Positions 19,639 through 29,258 are shown, counted from the first letter of the stretch. The stretch is DNA of 33,939 nt from Pyrinomonadaceae bacterium (GCA_030372865.1 JAUCQE010000648.1:1-33939); one strand, 5' to 3'. Numbers and translations are program-made. Notes: generated by a model not told the origin, from the letters alone.

Positions 19639-20337
19639 CTACGTTTCGAGGGTGAACGGGTTGAAATCCGTGTCACGGTCGTAATGGTCTTCCTGTTCCG
19701 CCCGTTTCAGGAACCCGACGATGACGTACGTGAACGGCGTCGCCAGGACCTCCCACAGCACCTTTATGAAATAGTTGCCGATCATAACGCTGATAAGCTG
19801 CTCGTTCGACCATGTTCCGAAAAAGGCGATCGGGTAAAAGATCAGGCTGTCCGCCATTTCACCGAAGATGGTTGAACCGATGGTTCGCATCCAGAGCCAT
19901 TTGCCGGATGTGAGTATCTTTAGCTTTGCGAGGACGAATGAGTTGACGAACTCGCCGACCCAGAATGCGATCAGCGAAGCGGCGACGATCCTTGGTGTCT
20001 GCCCAAAAATGAGATTCAAGGCGTCGATCTGCCCGAGTGACATTGTTCGTGCAGCGGGCAGGCTCGTTACGACATATGCCATCACCGATGCGAAGATCAA
20101 CCCGCCGAAACCGGCCCAGATAACCTTACGCGAACGGGCATAGCCGTAAACCTCCGTCAGGATATCGCCGAAAAGATAGCTGATCGGAAAAAAGAGTACG
20201 CCGGCACCGAAGATATATTCGCCGTAAAAGGGAAGGTTGGCGTATGAGACCTTGTGAACGCCGATCAGGTTTGAACAGAGCAGGACCGCGACAAATGCGG
20301 CCATCAAAAGGTCGTAGTATTTGAATTGTCGCTGCAG
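19639..20337 (-). CDS. queuosine precursor transporter (YhhQ/VUT family)
   Basis: YGEYIFGAGVLFFPISYLFGDILTEVYGYARSRKVIW; GNYFIKVLWEVLATPFTYVIV. The start may be a CTG at 20337 downstream of AAGGAG; the ORF track start is 20307. Confidence 0.88.
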   Translation of the reverse strand: MQRQFKYYDLLMAAFVAVLLCSNLIGVHKVSYANLPFYGEYIFGAGVLFFPISYLFGDILTEVYGYARSRKVIWAGFGGLIFASVMAYVVTSLPAARTMSLGQIDALNLIFGQTPRIVAASLIAFWVGEFVNSFVLAKLKILTSGKWLWMRTIGSTIFGEMADSLIFYPIAFFGTWSNEQLISVMIGNYFIKVLWEVLATPFTYVIVGFLKRAEQEDHYDRDTDFNPFTLET

Positions 20338-20388
20338 GGCGGTTTCTCCTTAAGCGCGTAGTGAGTTTAGCAAACGACCGGCGGCCAA

Positions 20389-20425
20389 CAAAAAAGCGGA
20401 AGCAAGCTTTTGGCTCGCTTCCGTT
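20389..20425 (-). terminator. terminator of rpsT
   Basis: Minus strand CGGAAGCGAGC-CAAAA-GCTTGCTTCCGC followed by TTTTTTG. Confidence 0.75.
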
Positions 20426-20466
20426 AACTCATAAGGAGGATGCTACGATCGAGCAGCCAAAAAAGG

Positions 20467-20730
20467 CTACGCGAGATTGTTGACGTGCTTAGTTAAACGC
20501 GATTTGTAGCGGGCAGCCGTATTCTTATGAATGATGCCCTTGTTGACCATCTTGTCGATGATCGAAACGGTCGGGTTGAGAAGCTCTGTGCTCTGTGCCT
20601 TGTCGGTCGAGGCTACGGCACTGCGAAGCTTTTTGACCTGCGTGCGAAGCTTGCTGCGGTTCGCGCGATTGTTTGCGTTCCGCTTTTCGTTCTGTCTAAC
20701 TCGTTTCTCGGCTGATTTATGATTTGCCAT
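20467..20730 (-). CDS. rpsT: 30S ribosomal protein S20
   Basis: MANHKSAEKRVRQNEKRNANNRANRSKLRTQVKKL. Confidence 0.97.
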   Translation of the reverse strand: MANHKSAEKRVRQNEKRNANNRANRSKLRTQVKKLRSAVASTDKAQSTELLNPTVSIIDKMVNKGIIHKNTAARYKSRLTKHVNNLA

Positions 20731-20829
20731 TTTCTTCTAGTCCAAATAGATCAAAATGCCCTTTAATAAGACAAACCCCAGATTTTAGCGGGACGCAGGC
20801 CTTATGTCAAGCAAAGAAAGGCCCATAGT

Positions 20830-21639
20830 TCAGTTGTCGACCCGCAGGGCGAATACGTGAACAAGGTCGACGAAAAGGACGAAGATCGGAGGATACAAAA
20901 GAGCTTCGAAGTGAAGCTTGGTCGAGAACATTTGCGGCATCATAGCCGCCACCCAGTCCATATAATTTCCGATCAAAAGCCCGACCCCGAAACACGCGGC
21001 GAGCCCGAGCACGAGAAAGGTCGCTGCAACGGTCCGGGAATACGGGCGTTTCGGCGGTTCCGCGTCGTCAAGGATAGAATCATGGATGTTCTCGTCGTAG
21101 GTAAATCGTTCCAGCCCGTCGCGAATTCTCCCGATCAAATGAAAGACGCCGGCTGCGAAAAGGGAGATAAAGATGATCTTCCCGACGACCGCTGAATTCG
21201 CGAACGCGACCGGTTTGAACATCGCGACAATCAATACTGAAATGAACAAGGCGACGGTCGGGAAGATCACCTTTTGTAAAGCCATCGCCTCACGACGTTC
21301 TTCGATGATCATCCGGTTTATGATCTCGTTATAGCGGTGCTCGTAGACCATCTGTCGCCAACGCCGGGCATGAGCGTTTTGTGAACCGAATACCGAATCC
21401 CCGTTCGTCCCGCCGTTGTATTGAACCTGCAGAAGTTGTTTGTCGTAAGCCGCCCGGTCTTTTTGATTACCAAGCACCTCATAGGCCTCGGCAATGGCGG
21501 CGAACGCGCGTGCGGTCTCTTCGCTTCCGTTGTTCTTATCAGGGTGAAGTTTGCGCGCAAGTCGGCGATACGCCGATTTTATCTCGGCGGATGAAGCTTT
21601 TGGTGAAACTTTCAGGGTGTCGTAGTAATTCACCACCAA
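20830..21639 (-). CDS. J-domain membrane protein
   Basis: N-terminal J domain (YYDTLKVSPKASSAEIKSAYRRLARKLHPDKN) followed by several hydrophobic helices. Confidence 0.88.
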   Translation of the reverse strand: MVVNYYDTLKVSPKASSAEIKSAYRRLARKLHPDKNNGSEETARAFAAIAEAYEVLGNQKDRAAYDKQLLQVQYNGGTNGDSVFGSQNAHARRWRQMVYEHRYNEIINRMIIEERREAMALQKVIFPTVALFISVLIVAMFKPVAFANSAVVGKIIFISLFAAGVFHLIGRIRDGLERFTYDENIHDSILDDAEPPKRPYSRTVAATFLVLGLAACFGVGLLIGNYMDWVAAMMPQMFSTKLHFEALLYPPIFVLFVDLVHVFALRVDN

Positions 21640-21751
21640 GCTATTCGATGCCGGGGAGGAGGATTCGTGCCGTCCGTATTTGTATCCGGGAGACGGACCG
21701 GGACGTCGCCGAGATTATAACATAGCCTTGGGAGGGACGGTTAAGCAGTGC

Positions 21752-22192
21752 TTACAAAAGCCCGTCGATCTGCAGGCTTACAGGATCGGCTCCGGCGGCC
21801 TTCACGGCATCCACCACGAAAGCGACGTTCCCATAAGAGATCGACTTCGGAGCTTTTATGAATACGGTGGATTCGACTCGGCTTGGGTCTTTGGCACTCG
21901 TCGCTCCATTTCTTGCCCTTTCCGCGAAGATCTGCCTGAGGCGTTCTGATAAAACGTCTGCCGAGCGTGTGCTCGCGCCTGTGCGTTCGCCGTTCAGGTC
22001 GATTGCCAGATCTCTGCCGATCGACACGACCAGAGTATGAGGATGCGGATCGGCGGGTGAGTCATGACGTGGCTCGCTAGGTACGCGTGCCTCAAAACGG
22101 CTCAGCTTTTGCGGCGTCACGATCATGAAAATGATCAGCAAAACGAGAAGGATGTCGATAAGCGGTGTTACGTTGATCTCGGGTCGTATCAT
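21752..22192 (-). CDS. ExbD/TolR-family biopolymer transport protein
   Basis: MIRPEINVTPLIDILLVLLIIFMIVTP. Start placed at 22192. Confidence 0.9.
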   Translation of the reverse strand: MIRPEINVTPLIDILLVLLIIFMIVTPQKLSRFEARVPSEPRHDSPADPHPHTLVVSIGRDLAIDLNGERTGASTRSADVLSERLRQIFAERARNGATSAKDPSRVESTVFIKAPKSISYGNVAFVVDAVKAAGADPVSLQIDGLL

Positions 22193-22229
22193 TTCGGCTG
22201 CCTCCTGGGACTTTAGACACCGGGACCCG

Positions 22230-23554
22230 CTAAATGTTCCCATCCGGCGATGAACAACCGATGGCACGAAGGAGAGCCGAGGCTTTTAAAAGCGATTCGT
22301 CGTATTCCAGTGCCGGGTCGCTGTCAATTACGATCCCGCCGCCGACATTGAAAACCACTTGGCCGTCGCGGATCACCATTGTTCGGATCGCCACGCTAAG
22401 ATCGGTGCGTGCGTGCGGAAACCCGAACTCACCGGCAGGAATATGGTAACCGATGGCGCCCATCGAAAGGCCTCGCGGGTCCGGTTCGATCTCGTTAATA
22501 ATCTCCATTGTTCTGACCTTGGGGCTCCGGTGATCGACCCGCAAGGGAAGACCGCGGAGATAACGTCCATAAGCCCGATGTTGCCCCGAAGCTCTCCACT
22601 GATCGTCGAGACCAGGTGAAACAAAGTAGGGTGCTCTTCGAGATCGCATAGCTTTTCGACACGAACACTCCCAAACTCGCAAACACGTCCGAAGTCATTC
22701 CGGAGCAGGTCGACGATCATTGTATTCTCGGCCCGGTCCTTTGCGCTCGACAACAGTTCGGCCTTTAGCCGATCATCTTCCGCTGCGGTTCTTCCTCGGC
22801 GGCGTGTGCCTTTGATCGGCGACGCCGTAATTATTCCGTCGGCGATCGAGAAAAAGCGTTCCGGTGAAGCGGAGACCACGGTCGAAGAATCCCTTTGAAT
22901 GAAAGCCGCGAACGGTGCGGGGTGCTGTTTTCGAAGGCGTGCGAATATCCCGGACGGAGAATCGTTCGCGTCCATCGTGACGCTGATCTGCTGCGTCAAG
23001 TTGGCCTGGTATGTGTCGCCTCTGCGAATGAACTCTTTGATATTTTCGACGGAAGAGAGATATTCGCTGCGTGAGAAATTTGAAGTCCATGGCAACGCGG
23101 CAGGCGAGCGAACATCCCGCTCAACGCCTAATGTCGCCACTGTTGACGCAGTTCCGAGGGCAGAGGAATCTTGTCCAGCGATTTTGGTCGTCCCGTTTCT
23201 ATAATCGTGAAGTATCAAACTGTCAAATAGGGATACAGAGAAGAACGGCTCTCCCGTTTGTTGCCGTCCTTTGCCGGAACGTGAAGTTATGGCGTCGCCA
23301 AAGTCGTAGGAAAGGGTGAAGATCGCGGCAAGTCCCGACGATTCGATCTCGGCAAGTGTGTTTAAGACGGCTGCCGCATCATTTTGGATCTCGATCCGTT
23401 GAATTGGATCAACCCCGGCGATCAGAAGATGCGAACCTAAATGTCCGACACCGCTGCTGTCCAATACAGTCGGAAAACGCTCCGCCGGCAGGGCGGAAAT
23501 GCCCAACGCCAGTGACTCGGCGTCAGTGCTTATTTTTATTGTTTCCCATGCCAT
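22230..23554 (-). pseudogene. pabB: aminodeoxychorismate synthase component I-like (chorismate-binding) gene split by an apparent 1-nt frameshift near 22521-22524
   Basis: Frame 1 (22373..23554): GDTYQANLTQQI, ASPIKGTRRRG, DLLRNDFGRVCE, FPCGSITGAP. The conserved continuation KVRTMEIINEIEPDPRG...AIRTMVIRDGQVVFNVGGGIVIDSDPALEYDESLLKA is in ORF 22230..22682. Confidence 0.88.
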
Positions 23555-23707
23555 TCAGGTTGCTACAAAAACGAGTTGACTTTCTGCTTGTTTGGCTCAA
23601 CAATGCACGGTGAAAGTACCTCAATTTTGAATACTTTAACTGACCTGCCCCTCATTTCCGAATGCGGGCCACTGAACATTGCCATCGATCTTTCGAGGAG
23701 AAAATCT

Positions 23708-25396
23708 ATGAGAGTGAAGTTTTTAGCCGGCGTTTTTACCGTGCTCATGCTTGCGGGTACGGCCCTGGCCGACACCTTTTTTACTGCAGACCTGAATGCT
23801 GCACAGGAAGTTCCGCCTAATGGATCGACTGCAACGGGGTTTGGGCGGGTGACGCTTAACCCGGAAGAAACAGAGGTCCGAGTGTCGGTGCTGTGGCTTG
23901 GGCTTTCCGGCGGAGCGACAGGCGGGCACATTCATGGCCCAGCTCCCGCGGGAGCCAATGGCCCGATAATTTTCAACCTAAATCCTGCCGCGACCACGTC
24001 AGGTACGGTCATTGCCCAAAACTTTGCGGTCACCCCACAGCAGGTGGCCGACCTAAAGGCGGGGCTTTGGTATTTCAATATTCATACTGCGGCAAATTCG
24101 GGCGGTGAAATACGTGGCCAGATATTGGTCGATTCGCCTTTCATCGCCTATATGGACCCGAACCAGGAAGTGCCCGCAACCAGCACCGCAGCCCGCGGGT
24201 ACGGAGCGGTGAGCCTCAATGCTGCCGGAACGATCGCATACGTCAATATGATCTTCCTGAACTTGTCCGGTCCGGCCACCGCCGGCCATGTTCATCAGGG
24301 ACGATCCGGTACGAACGGCCCGGTCGTACAGAATCTCGCACCGCCGTCAGTGACAAGCGGAGGAAGCGTTGATTTCATCTGGAACTTGACGGCCGGCCAG
24401 GCAACCTTGTTGAAACAAGGCCAGTTCTATTTGAACGTGCACACCGCGGCGAATCCCGGCGGCGAGATCCGAGGTCAGATCCAAAGGCGGCGAAGCACCG
24501 TGCTTGATTTCGATGGCGACTCGAAGACCGATTATGCGAACACGCGATCGAACGCAACTGCCGGGACGACCGAATGGTGGATCAACTTGAGCGGCGGAGG
24601 CATATCGGCTTTCCCGTTCGGGCTCAACACCGATAATGTTCGTCCAAGAACCGTAGCTTGCGATTTCGACGGCGACGGAAAAGACGACCCGGCGATCTGG
24701 CGGACGGGTGCAACCCCGGCCGCTGCGTTCTATATTTACCGGAGCAGCGACTTTACAGTGCAGGTCGAGCAATTCGGCACTACCGGCGACAACCCGAGCG
24801 TCGTTAACGATTACGACGGCGATGGGCGCTGCGACGTAGCTGTATACAGACCGACGAGCCCGTCGACATGGTATTACCTTGGAAGTGCAAACAACCCGAA
24901 TAAGAACATTACATACACGGTGTTCGGTCTCGGTAGTTTCCCGAATCCGGGTGACTATGACGGCGACGGCAGAGGAGACTTTATGGTCCAGTCAAACGCA
25001 AACTGGTGGATCCTTCATGCCGACGGAACGATCCGTGTAGTGAACTTCGGAACCGGTTCATTCTTCGGAAATCCGGGCGATTTTGACGGAGACGGAAAAA
25101 CCGACGTAGCGGGATCGATAACTGAGGGTTCAAACCGTGCATGGTATTACGTCAGCAGTCTGAATCCGGCGCAGAACGTTTACAACACACGTGTCGCGTT
25201 TGGTGACACCAGTGCGAGACGTGCTCAGGGCGACTACGACGGGGACGGCAAGTCGGATCCGGGTGTTTACGTGACCTCGACGACCATCAGTCCTGTGCCG
25301 ACTTACTGGGTGCTGAATTCAAGCAACGGTTCGGTGACAACTGTCCCGTGGGGGCTATCGACCGATATTTCGGTGAACAACTACAACAACCGGTAA
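23708..25396 (+). CDS. secreted protein with two CHRD domains and VCBS/FG-GAP-type DxDGDxxxD repeats
   Basis: Signal peptide; two AAQEVPP/NQEVPAT...GHIHGP/GHVHQG...NIHTAANSGGEIRGQI units; repeats DFDGDSKTD, DFDGDGKDD, DYDGDGRCD, DYDGDGRGD, DFDGDGKTD, DYDGDGKSD. SD gaggag before ATG 23708. Confidence 0.9.
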   Translation: MRVKFLAGVFTVLMLAGTALADTFFTADLNAAQEVPPNGSTATGFGRVTLNPEETEVRVSVLWLGLSGGATGGHIHGPAPAGANGPIIFNLNPAATTSGTVIAQNFAVTPQQVADLKAGLWYFNIHTAANSGGEIRGQILVDSPFIAYMDPNQEVPATSTAARGYGAVSLNAAGTIAYVNMIFLNLSGPATAGHVHQGRSGTNGPVVQNLAPPSVTSGGSVDFIWNLTAGQATLLKQGQFYLNVHTAANPGGEIRGQIQRRRSTVLDFDGDSKTDYANTRSNATAGTTEWWINLSGGGISAFPFGLNTDNVRPRTVACDFDGDGKDDPAIWRTGATPAAAFYIYRSSDFTVQVEQFGTTGDNPSVVNDYDGDGRCDVAVYRPTSPSTWYYLGSANNPNKNITYTVFGLGSFPNPGDYDGDGRGDFMVQSNANWWILHADGTIRVVNFGTGSFFGNPGDFDGDGKTDVAGSITEGSNRAWYYVSSLNPAQNVYNTRVAFGDTSARRAQGDYDGDGKSDPGVYVTSTTISPVPTYWVLNSSNGSVTTVPWGLSTDISVNNYNNR

Positions 25397-25420
25397 GGCC
25401 GGTTCGGTTGACGCATGAGA

Positions 25421-25458
25421 AACGGGGGCGGGGGAAATCCTGCCCCCGTTATTGTTTT
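25421..25458 (+). terminator. intrinsic terminator
   Basis: AACGGGGGC-loop-GCCCCCGTT followed by ATTGTTTT. Confidence 0.75.
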
Positions 25459-25508
25459 GCTCGAAGCACGATTTCGCGTAATATGCTACAAACATCTGTC
25501 CTCAACAT

Positions 25509-26987
25509 ATGAACTCCGAAACAATTGACCGGCAATCTCTCATTCGCGGACTCGGTTTGATCGCGGCGATCTCGATCATCATCGGCAACGTCATCGGCAC
25601 CGGCGTGTTCCTAAAGGCACGCGTCATGACGTGCAACGTAGGAACGCCGGGCTGGGTCGTTATGGCGTGGGTCGCGGCGGGTGTGCTTTCGCTCGCCGGG
25701 GCACTTACGTACGCCGAGTTGACCGCGATGAAGCCGCAGGCAGGCGGACCGTATGTGTTCCTGCGTGACTCGTACGGAAAGCTCTCGAGTTTCCTTTTCG
25801 GCTGGATGCAGATGTTCGTCGCCAGGACAGGTGCCCAGGCTTCGGTGGCTGTGGTATTTGCGATAGCTCTTAACGATTATCTCGGCGGAGCATTGAAGCA
25901 GACGCTGTTTCAGACGACCGTGCTCGGCTATCAGTACGAACTGACCTCGCTTCAACTGATCGCAGTCGTCCTGATCGCTATCTTCACTACGCTTAATTGT
26001 CTTTCGGTAAGTCTTAGCGGGCAGATCGCGACGGTACTTACGGCGATAAAGATCGCCCTTGTAATAATGGTCGGCGTCGGGGCATTTCTTTTCGTTACGG
26101 GCGGGGCGTTCGACAATTTTTCTTTGGCGTCAACCGGCGGAGCGTGTGAGGGCGTTGGCGACTCGGTGCGGTTTGGTTCTCCCGAATATTCGTTCTTCGC
26201 GGGTTTCGCGGCGGCGATGCTCGGGGCACTTTGGGGCTATGACGGCTGGGATAACCTGACGTATGTTGCCGGCGAGGTGAAGGATCCGAACCGAAACATC
26301 CCGATCGCGATCATTGGCAGTGTGCTTTTGATCATCCTTCTTTACGTTTCGGCGAACGTAGCCTATTTCTATGTTCTCGATCCGACAGCCGTTGCCTCGG
26401 TCTCAAAGGACTCGTCGGTTGCGATGGCCGTGGTGAGCAAGTTCTTTACGGGCGATATAACGACCTTTGCAACCGGGTTTGCGGTCGCGATCTTCACGGT
26501 CGGACTAATGCTTTCGTCGCTCGGCACGCTTCATACCTCGATCCTGGCGGCATCGAGAATTCCCTACGCGATGGCGAATGACCGGGTAATGTTCCCGCTC
26601 TTCAAACGACTGTCGGTAAACGCCGTGCCCGTGAATAGCGTCATCTTCATGGGTATTTGGGCCAGTATTTTGGCACTTTCGGGGTCTTTCGACACCCTGA
26701 CCGATTATGTGATCTTCGGTTCCTGGATATTCTACGCGTTGGTGACGTCGTCTATCTTCGTTTTTCGGCGGAAGTATCCCAACGCGGAACGTCCCTATAA
26801 AGCCTGGGGATATCCGTTCGTGCCGATCGTCTTCCTTTTGGTCACAGGCTGGCTACTATTAAGCACTCTACTGAATAATCCGAAGCAATCTGTAACAGGG
26901 ATCATCCTGATCTTGCTTGGTTTGCCCGTTTATTACTACGTTACGAGACATCAAGTTAAGGAAATCCGAACGGAGGGCGAAAGCTAG
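25509..26987 (+). CDS. APC-family amino acid permease
   Basis: GLIAAISIIIGNVIGTGVFLK, about 12 TM, GALWGYDGWDNLTYVAGEVKDPNRNIP. Confidence 0.93.
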   Translation: MNSETIDRQSLIRGLGLIAAISIIIGNVIGTGVFLKARVMTCNVGTPGWVVMAWVAAGVLSLAGALTYAELTAMKPQAGGPYVFLRDSYGKLSSFLFGWMQMFVARTGAQASVAVVFAIALNDYLGGALKQTLFQTTVLGYQYELTSLQLIAVVLIAIFTTLNCLSVSLSGQIATVLTAIKIALVIMVGVGAFLFVTGGAFDNFSLASTGGACEGVGDSVRFGSPEYSFFAGFAAAMLGALWGYDGWDNLTYVAGEVKDPNRNIPIAIIGSVLLIILLYVSANVAYFYVLDPTAVASVSKDSSVAMAVVSKFFTGDITTFATGFAVAIFTVGLMLSSLGTLHTSILAASRIPYAMANDRVMFPLFKRLSVNAVPVNSVIFMGIWASILALSGSFDTLTDYVIFGSWIFYALVTSSIFVFRRKYPNAERPYKAWGYPFVPIVFLLVTGWLLLSTLLNNPKQSVTGIILILLGLPVYYYVTRHQVKEIRTEGES

Positions 26988-27323
26988 ATGGGCGGAACTG
27001 ATCGGAGAAGCGGAATCGATCGCCGAAAAACCCGGCGAGCCCGCGTTAACACGCCGATCGAGTGGGAAAGCCATTCAGGGAAACGGACGGGGACGGTTAG
27101 CGACCTAAGCCGCGACGGTTGTTTCGTTCTTACTTCGGGCGACGTCAGTGCCGGTGAAAGAATATTTATTAACTTCCCGCTGACTGATGGCGGCAAAGCA
27201 AGATTGCCGGCAGAGATCGGGGAGACCGTGTTCGACATCGGGTTTGCGGCGAAATTTGTTGGGCTAACGGTTGCCCAGAACGAATTTCTCGAACGATTTG
27301 TCGAACTGAACATGGAAAGCTAA
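26988..27323 (+). CDS. PilZ-domain protein
   Basis: RRKTRRARVNTPIEW...GTVSDLSRDGCFVLTSGDVSAGERIFINFPL. ATG directly follows the permease TAG. Confidence 0.8.
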   Translation: MGGTDRRSGIDRRKTRRARVNTPIEWESHSGKRTGTVSDLSRDGCFVLTSGDVSAGERIFINFPLTDGGKARLPAEIGETVFDIGFAAKFVGLTVAQNEFLERFVELNMES

Positions 27324-27353
27324 TACCATGAGAGCTTTGCCAGAAAAGGAATG

Positions 27354-27384
27354 GGGCGGCTAGTGAGGCCGCCCTATTTGTCTT
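27354..27384. terminator. putative terminator hairpin between convergent genes
   Basis: GGGCGGC-TAGTGAG-GCCGCCC then TATTTGTCTTT; overlaps the murE stop. Confidence 0.55.
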
Positions 27385-28861
27385 TGACGGCGTCTACGGC
27401 TGCAAGGGCGACCTCTCGATCATCGAAGTGAAACTTGTCTGAGCCGACGATCTGGTAATTTTCGTGACCCTTACCGGCGATGATCACGACATCGCCGGTT
27501 CGGGCTGCCACGACCGCTTTATGGATCGCTTCGCGGCGGTCCGAGATCGCCCGGTATTCGGTTCCGGTTTCCGCAACTCCGGTTTCGATCTCCGCGATTA
27601 TCTTCAGCGGGTCCTCAGTTCGAGGGTTGTCGGAAGTTATAAAAACCAGATCCGAGTTCTCACCCGCGACCCTGCCCATCGGGGCACGCTTTGTTTTGTC
27701 ACGATCTCCGCCGCACCCGAAAACGGTAATGACACGGCCTTCCGTCAGGTCGCGTGCCGTTCGGAGCGTGTTGAGCAAAGCGTCGTCCGTATGGGCATAA
27801 TCGACGACCACCGCGAAATCGCCATCGTGCGGGACGCGTTCGAAACGACCCGGGGCACCAACACACTTGCCCAATCCTGCCACGATCGAGTCCAGATCGT
27901 AACCAAGTTCAAGGGCAGCGGCCGTTGCCGAAAGCATGTTGTAAACATGCGGCCTGCCGACCAGCGGGGAAGTCACGCGGTGTTCACCCGCCGGCGTCCG
28001 GAGAGTGAAAGACGTTCCCTTTATCAACGAAACGTCGATATCGGACGCAGTCAGGTCAGCATCGGAATCTTGTGCGAACGTAACCACTTTGCCACCACCG
28101 GCACGCAGGTCCGCGACGAGCATTCTGCCCCATTCATCGTCGATGTTTACCACGCTCGCACCGGGCCGCTCGCCGAGCCGGCCGTCAAAGAGCTTCTTCT
28201 TCGCGTCGAAGTAATTCTCCATTGTGCCGTGGTAGTCGAGATGATCCTGGGTCAGATTCGTGAAAACCGCGACGCGGAATCGCAGTGAATCGCAGCGGTG
28301 GAGGTCGATCGCCTGTGAGGATGCTTCCATCGCAGCAAATCCGCATCCGGCTTCGACTGCCTGACGGAGATAGCGATTGGTATCAGATGCTTCCGGCGTT
28401 GTGCGTATCGCGGGCTCGCTTTGCTCGCCGATCCGATATTCAACGGTCGTGAGCATTGCGGGTTTTACGCCAGCGGCCTCTGCGAGCGCGTAGCAAAGAT
28501 ACGTTGTAGTGGTCTTGCCGTTGGTTCCGGTGATGCCGACGAGGTCCAGCTTACGCGAAGGGTCACCGTTTATGATCGACGCCGCCTTCGCAAGTGCGAC
28601 GCGTGCGTCCGCGACCTTGAGCCACGGGCAAGCAAAGCCGTCGGGTGCGTCGAACTCGGAGATAATACCTGCGGCCCCGCGACGGAGGACATCGTCGATG
28701 AAGCGATGGCCATCGACTGTTGCTCCCTTAATCGCAACAAAAAGTGTGCCCTTGCGAGCCTGTCGCGAATCGTGCGTCACATCCAGTACTTCTGTGTCTG
28801 CGCTTCCCGTTAACTTGGCATCCAATGCCGCCGCTACATCATTTATAGAAATATTGCCCAC
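27374..28861 (-). CDS. murE: UDP-N-acetylmuramoyl-L-alanyl-D-glutamate--2,6-diaminopimelate ligase
   Basis: GITGTNGKTTTTYL, ASSQAIDLHR, FTNLTQDHLDYHGTM, DNPRTEDP (DNPR motif typical of meso-DAP-adding MurE). Confidence 0.95.
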   Translation of the reverse strand: MGNISINDVAAALDAKLTGSADTEVLDVTHDSRQARKGTLFVAIKGATVDGHRFIDDVLRRGAAGIISEFDAPDGFACPWLKVADARVALAKAASIINGDPSRKLDLVGITGTNGKTTTTYLCYALAEAAGVKPAMLTTVEYRIGEQSEPAIRTTPEASDTNRYLRQAVEAGCGFAAMEASSQAIDLHRCDSLRFRVAVFTNLTQDHLDYHGTMENYFDAKKKLFDGRLGERPGASVVNIDDEWGRMLVADLRAGGGKVVTFAQDSDADLTASDIDVSLIKGTSFTLRTPAGEHRVTSPLVGRPHVYNMLSATAAALELGYDLDSIVAGLGKCVGAPGRFERVPHDGDFAVVVDYAHTDDALLNTLRTARDLTEGRVITVFGCGGDRDKTKRAPMGRVAGENSDLVFITSDNPRTEDPLKIIAEIETGVAETGTEYRAISDRREAIHKAVVAARTGDVVIIAGKGHENYQIVGSDKFHFDDREVALAAVDAVKDK

Positions 28862-28994
28862 TTGAAGTGTTCCGTTTTATGAACTTATCTTTATAAATCA
28901 ATTTTTCCCGCAAATTATACGATACGCAAAAACTTTGCACGAACAACCTGAAGGGAATTTCGTATAGATGACCAACACGGAGGTTTGACGCGAC

Positions 28995-29258
28995 ATGAGA
29001 TTAATTAAGATCGTACTGACAGTTATCGCGATCGTATTCGGAACAATGGCGGCTTTCTGGCTGCTCGGAGTTGTCTGGTCGCTATTCGGATACGCGTTTT
29101 GGCTTGGTCTATTGGCAGCTGTCGGCTACGGCGGATACAAACTTTTTACCAGGGCGGAACAAAAATACGTGACCGGGCCTTCGGCACGCGGCGAGATCGA
29201 GGATCGGGATTTTTCGCTTTCGTGGGAAGAGTACGGCCGTAAGTATCTGAATAAGTGA
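28995..29258 (+). CDS. small membrane protein
   Basis: 87-aa ORF with hydrophobic N-terminal half and charged C-terminus; upstream SD-like ggagg. Confidence 0.6.
   Translation: MRLIKIVLTVIAIVFGTMAAFWLLGVVWSLFGYAFWLGLLAAVGYGGYKLFTRAEQKYVTGPSARGEIEDRDFSLSWEEYGRKYLNK

Noticed and set aside
22515-22530. Programmed -1 ribosomal frameshift in pabB
   Set aside because: No canonical X XXY YYZ slippery heptamer; a missing base in the CCCC run is simpler.
24490-25370. Tandem repeat/satellite in the VCBS region
   Set aside because: Repetition is at protein level (DxDGDxxxD) with divergent DNA, explained by domain repeats.
27464-28288. 274-aa plus-strand ORF
   Set aside because: Antisense to murE; Arg/His-rich composition typical of shadow ORFs.
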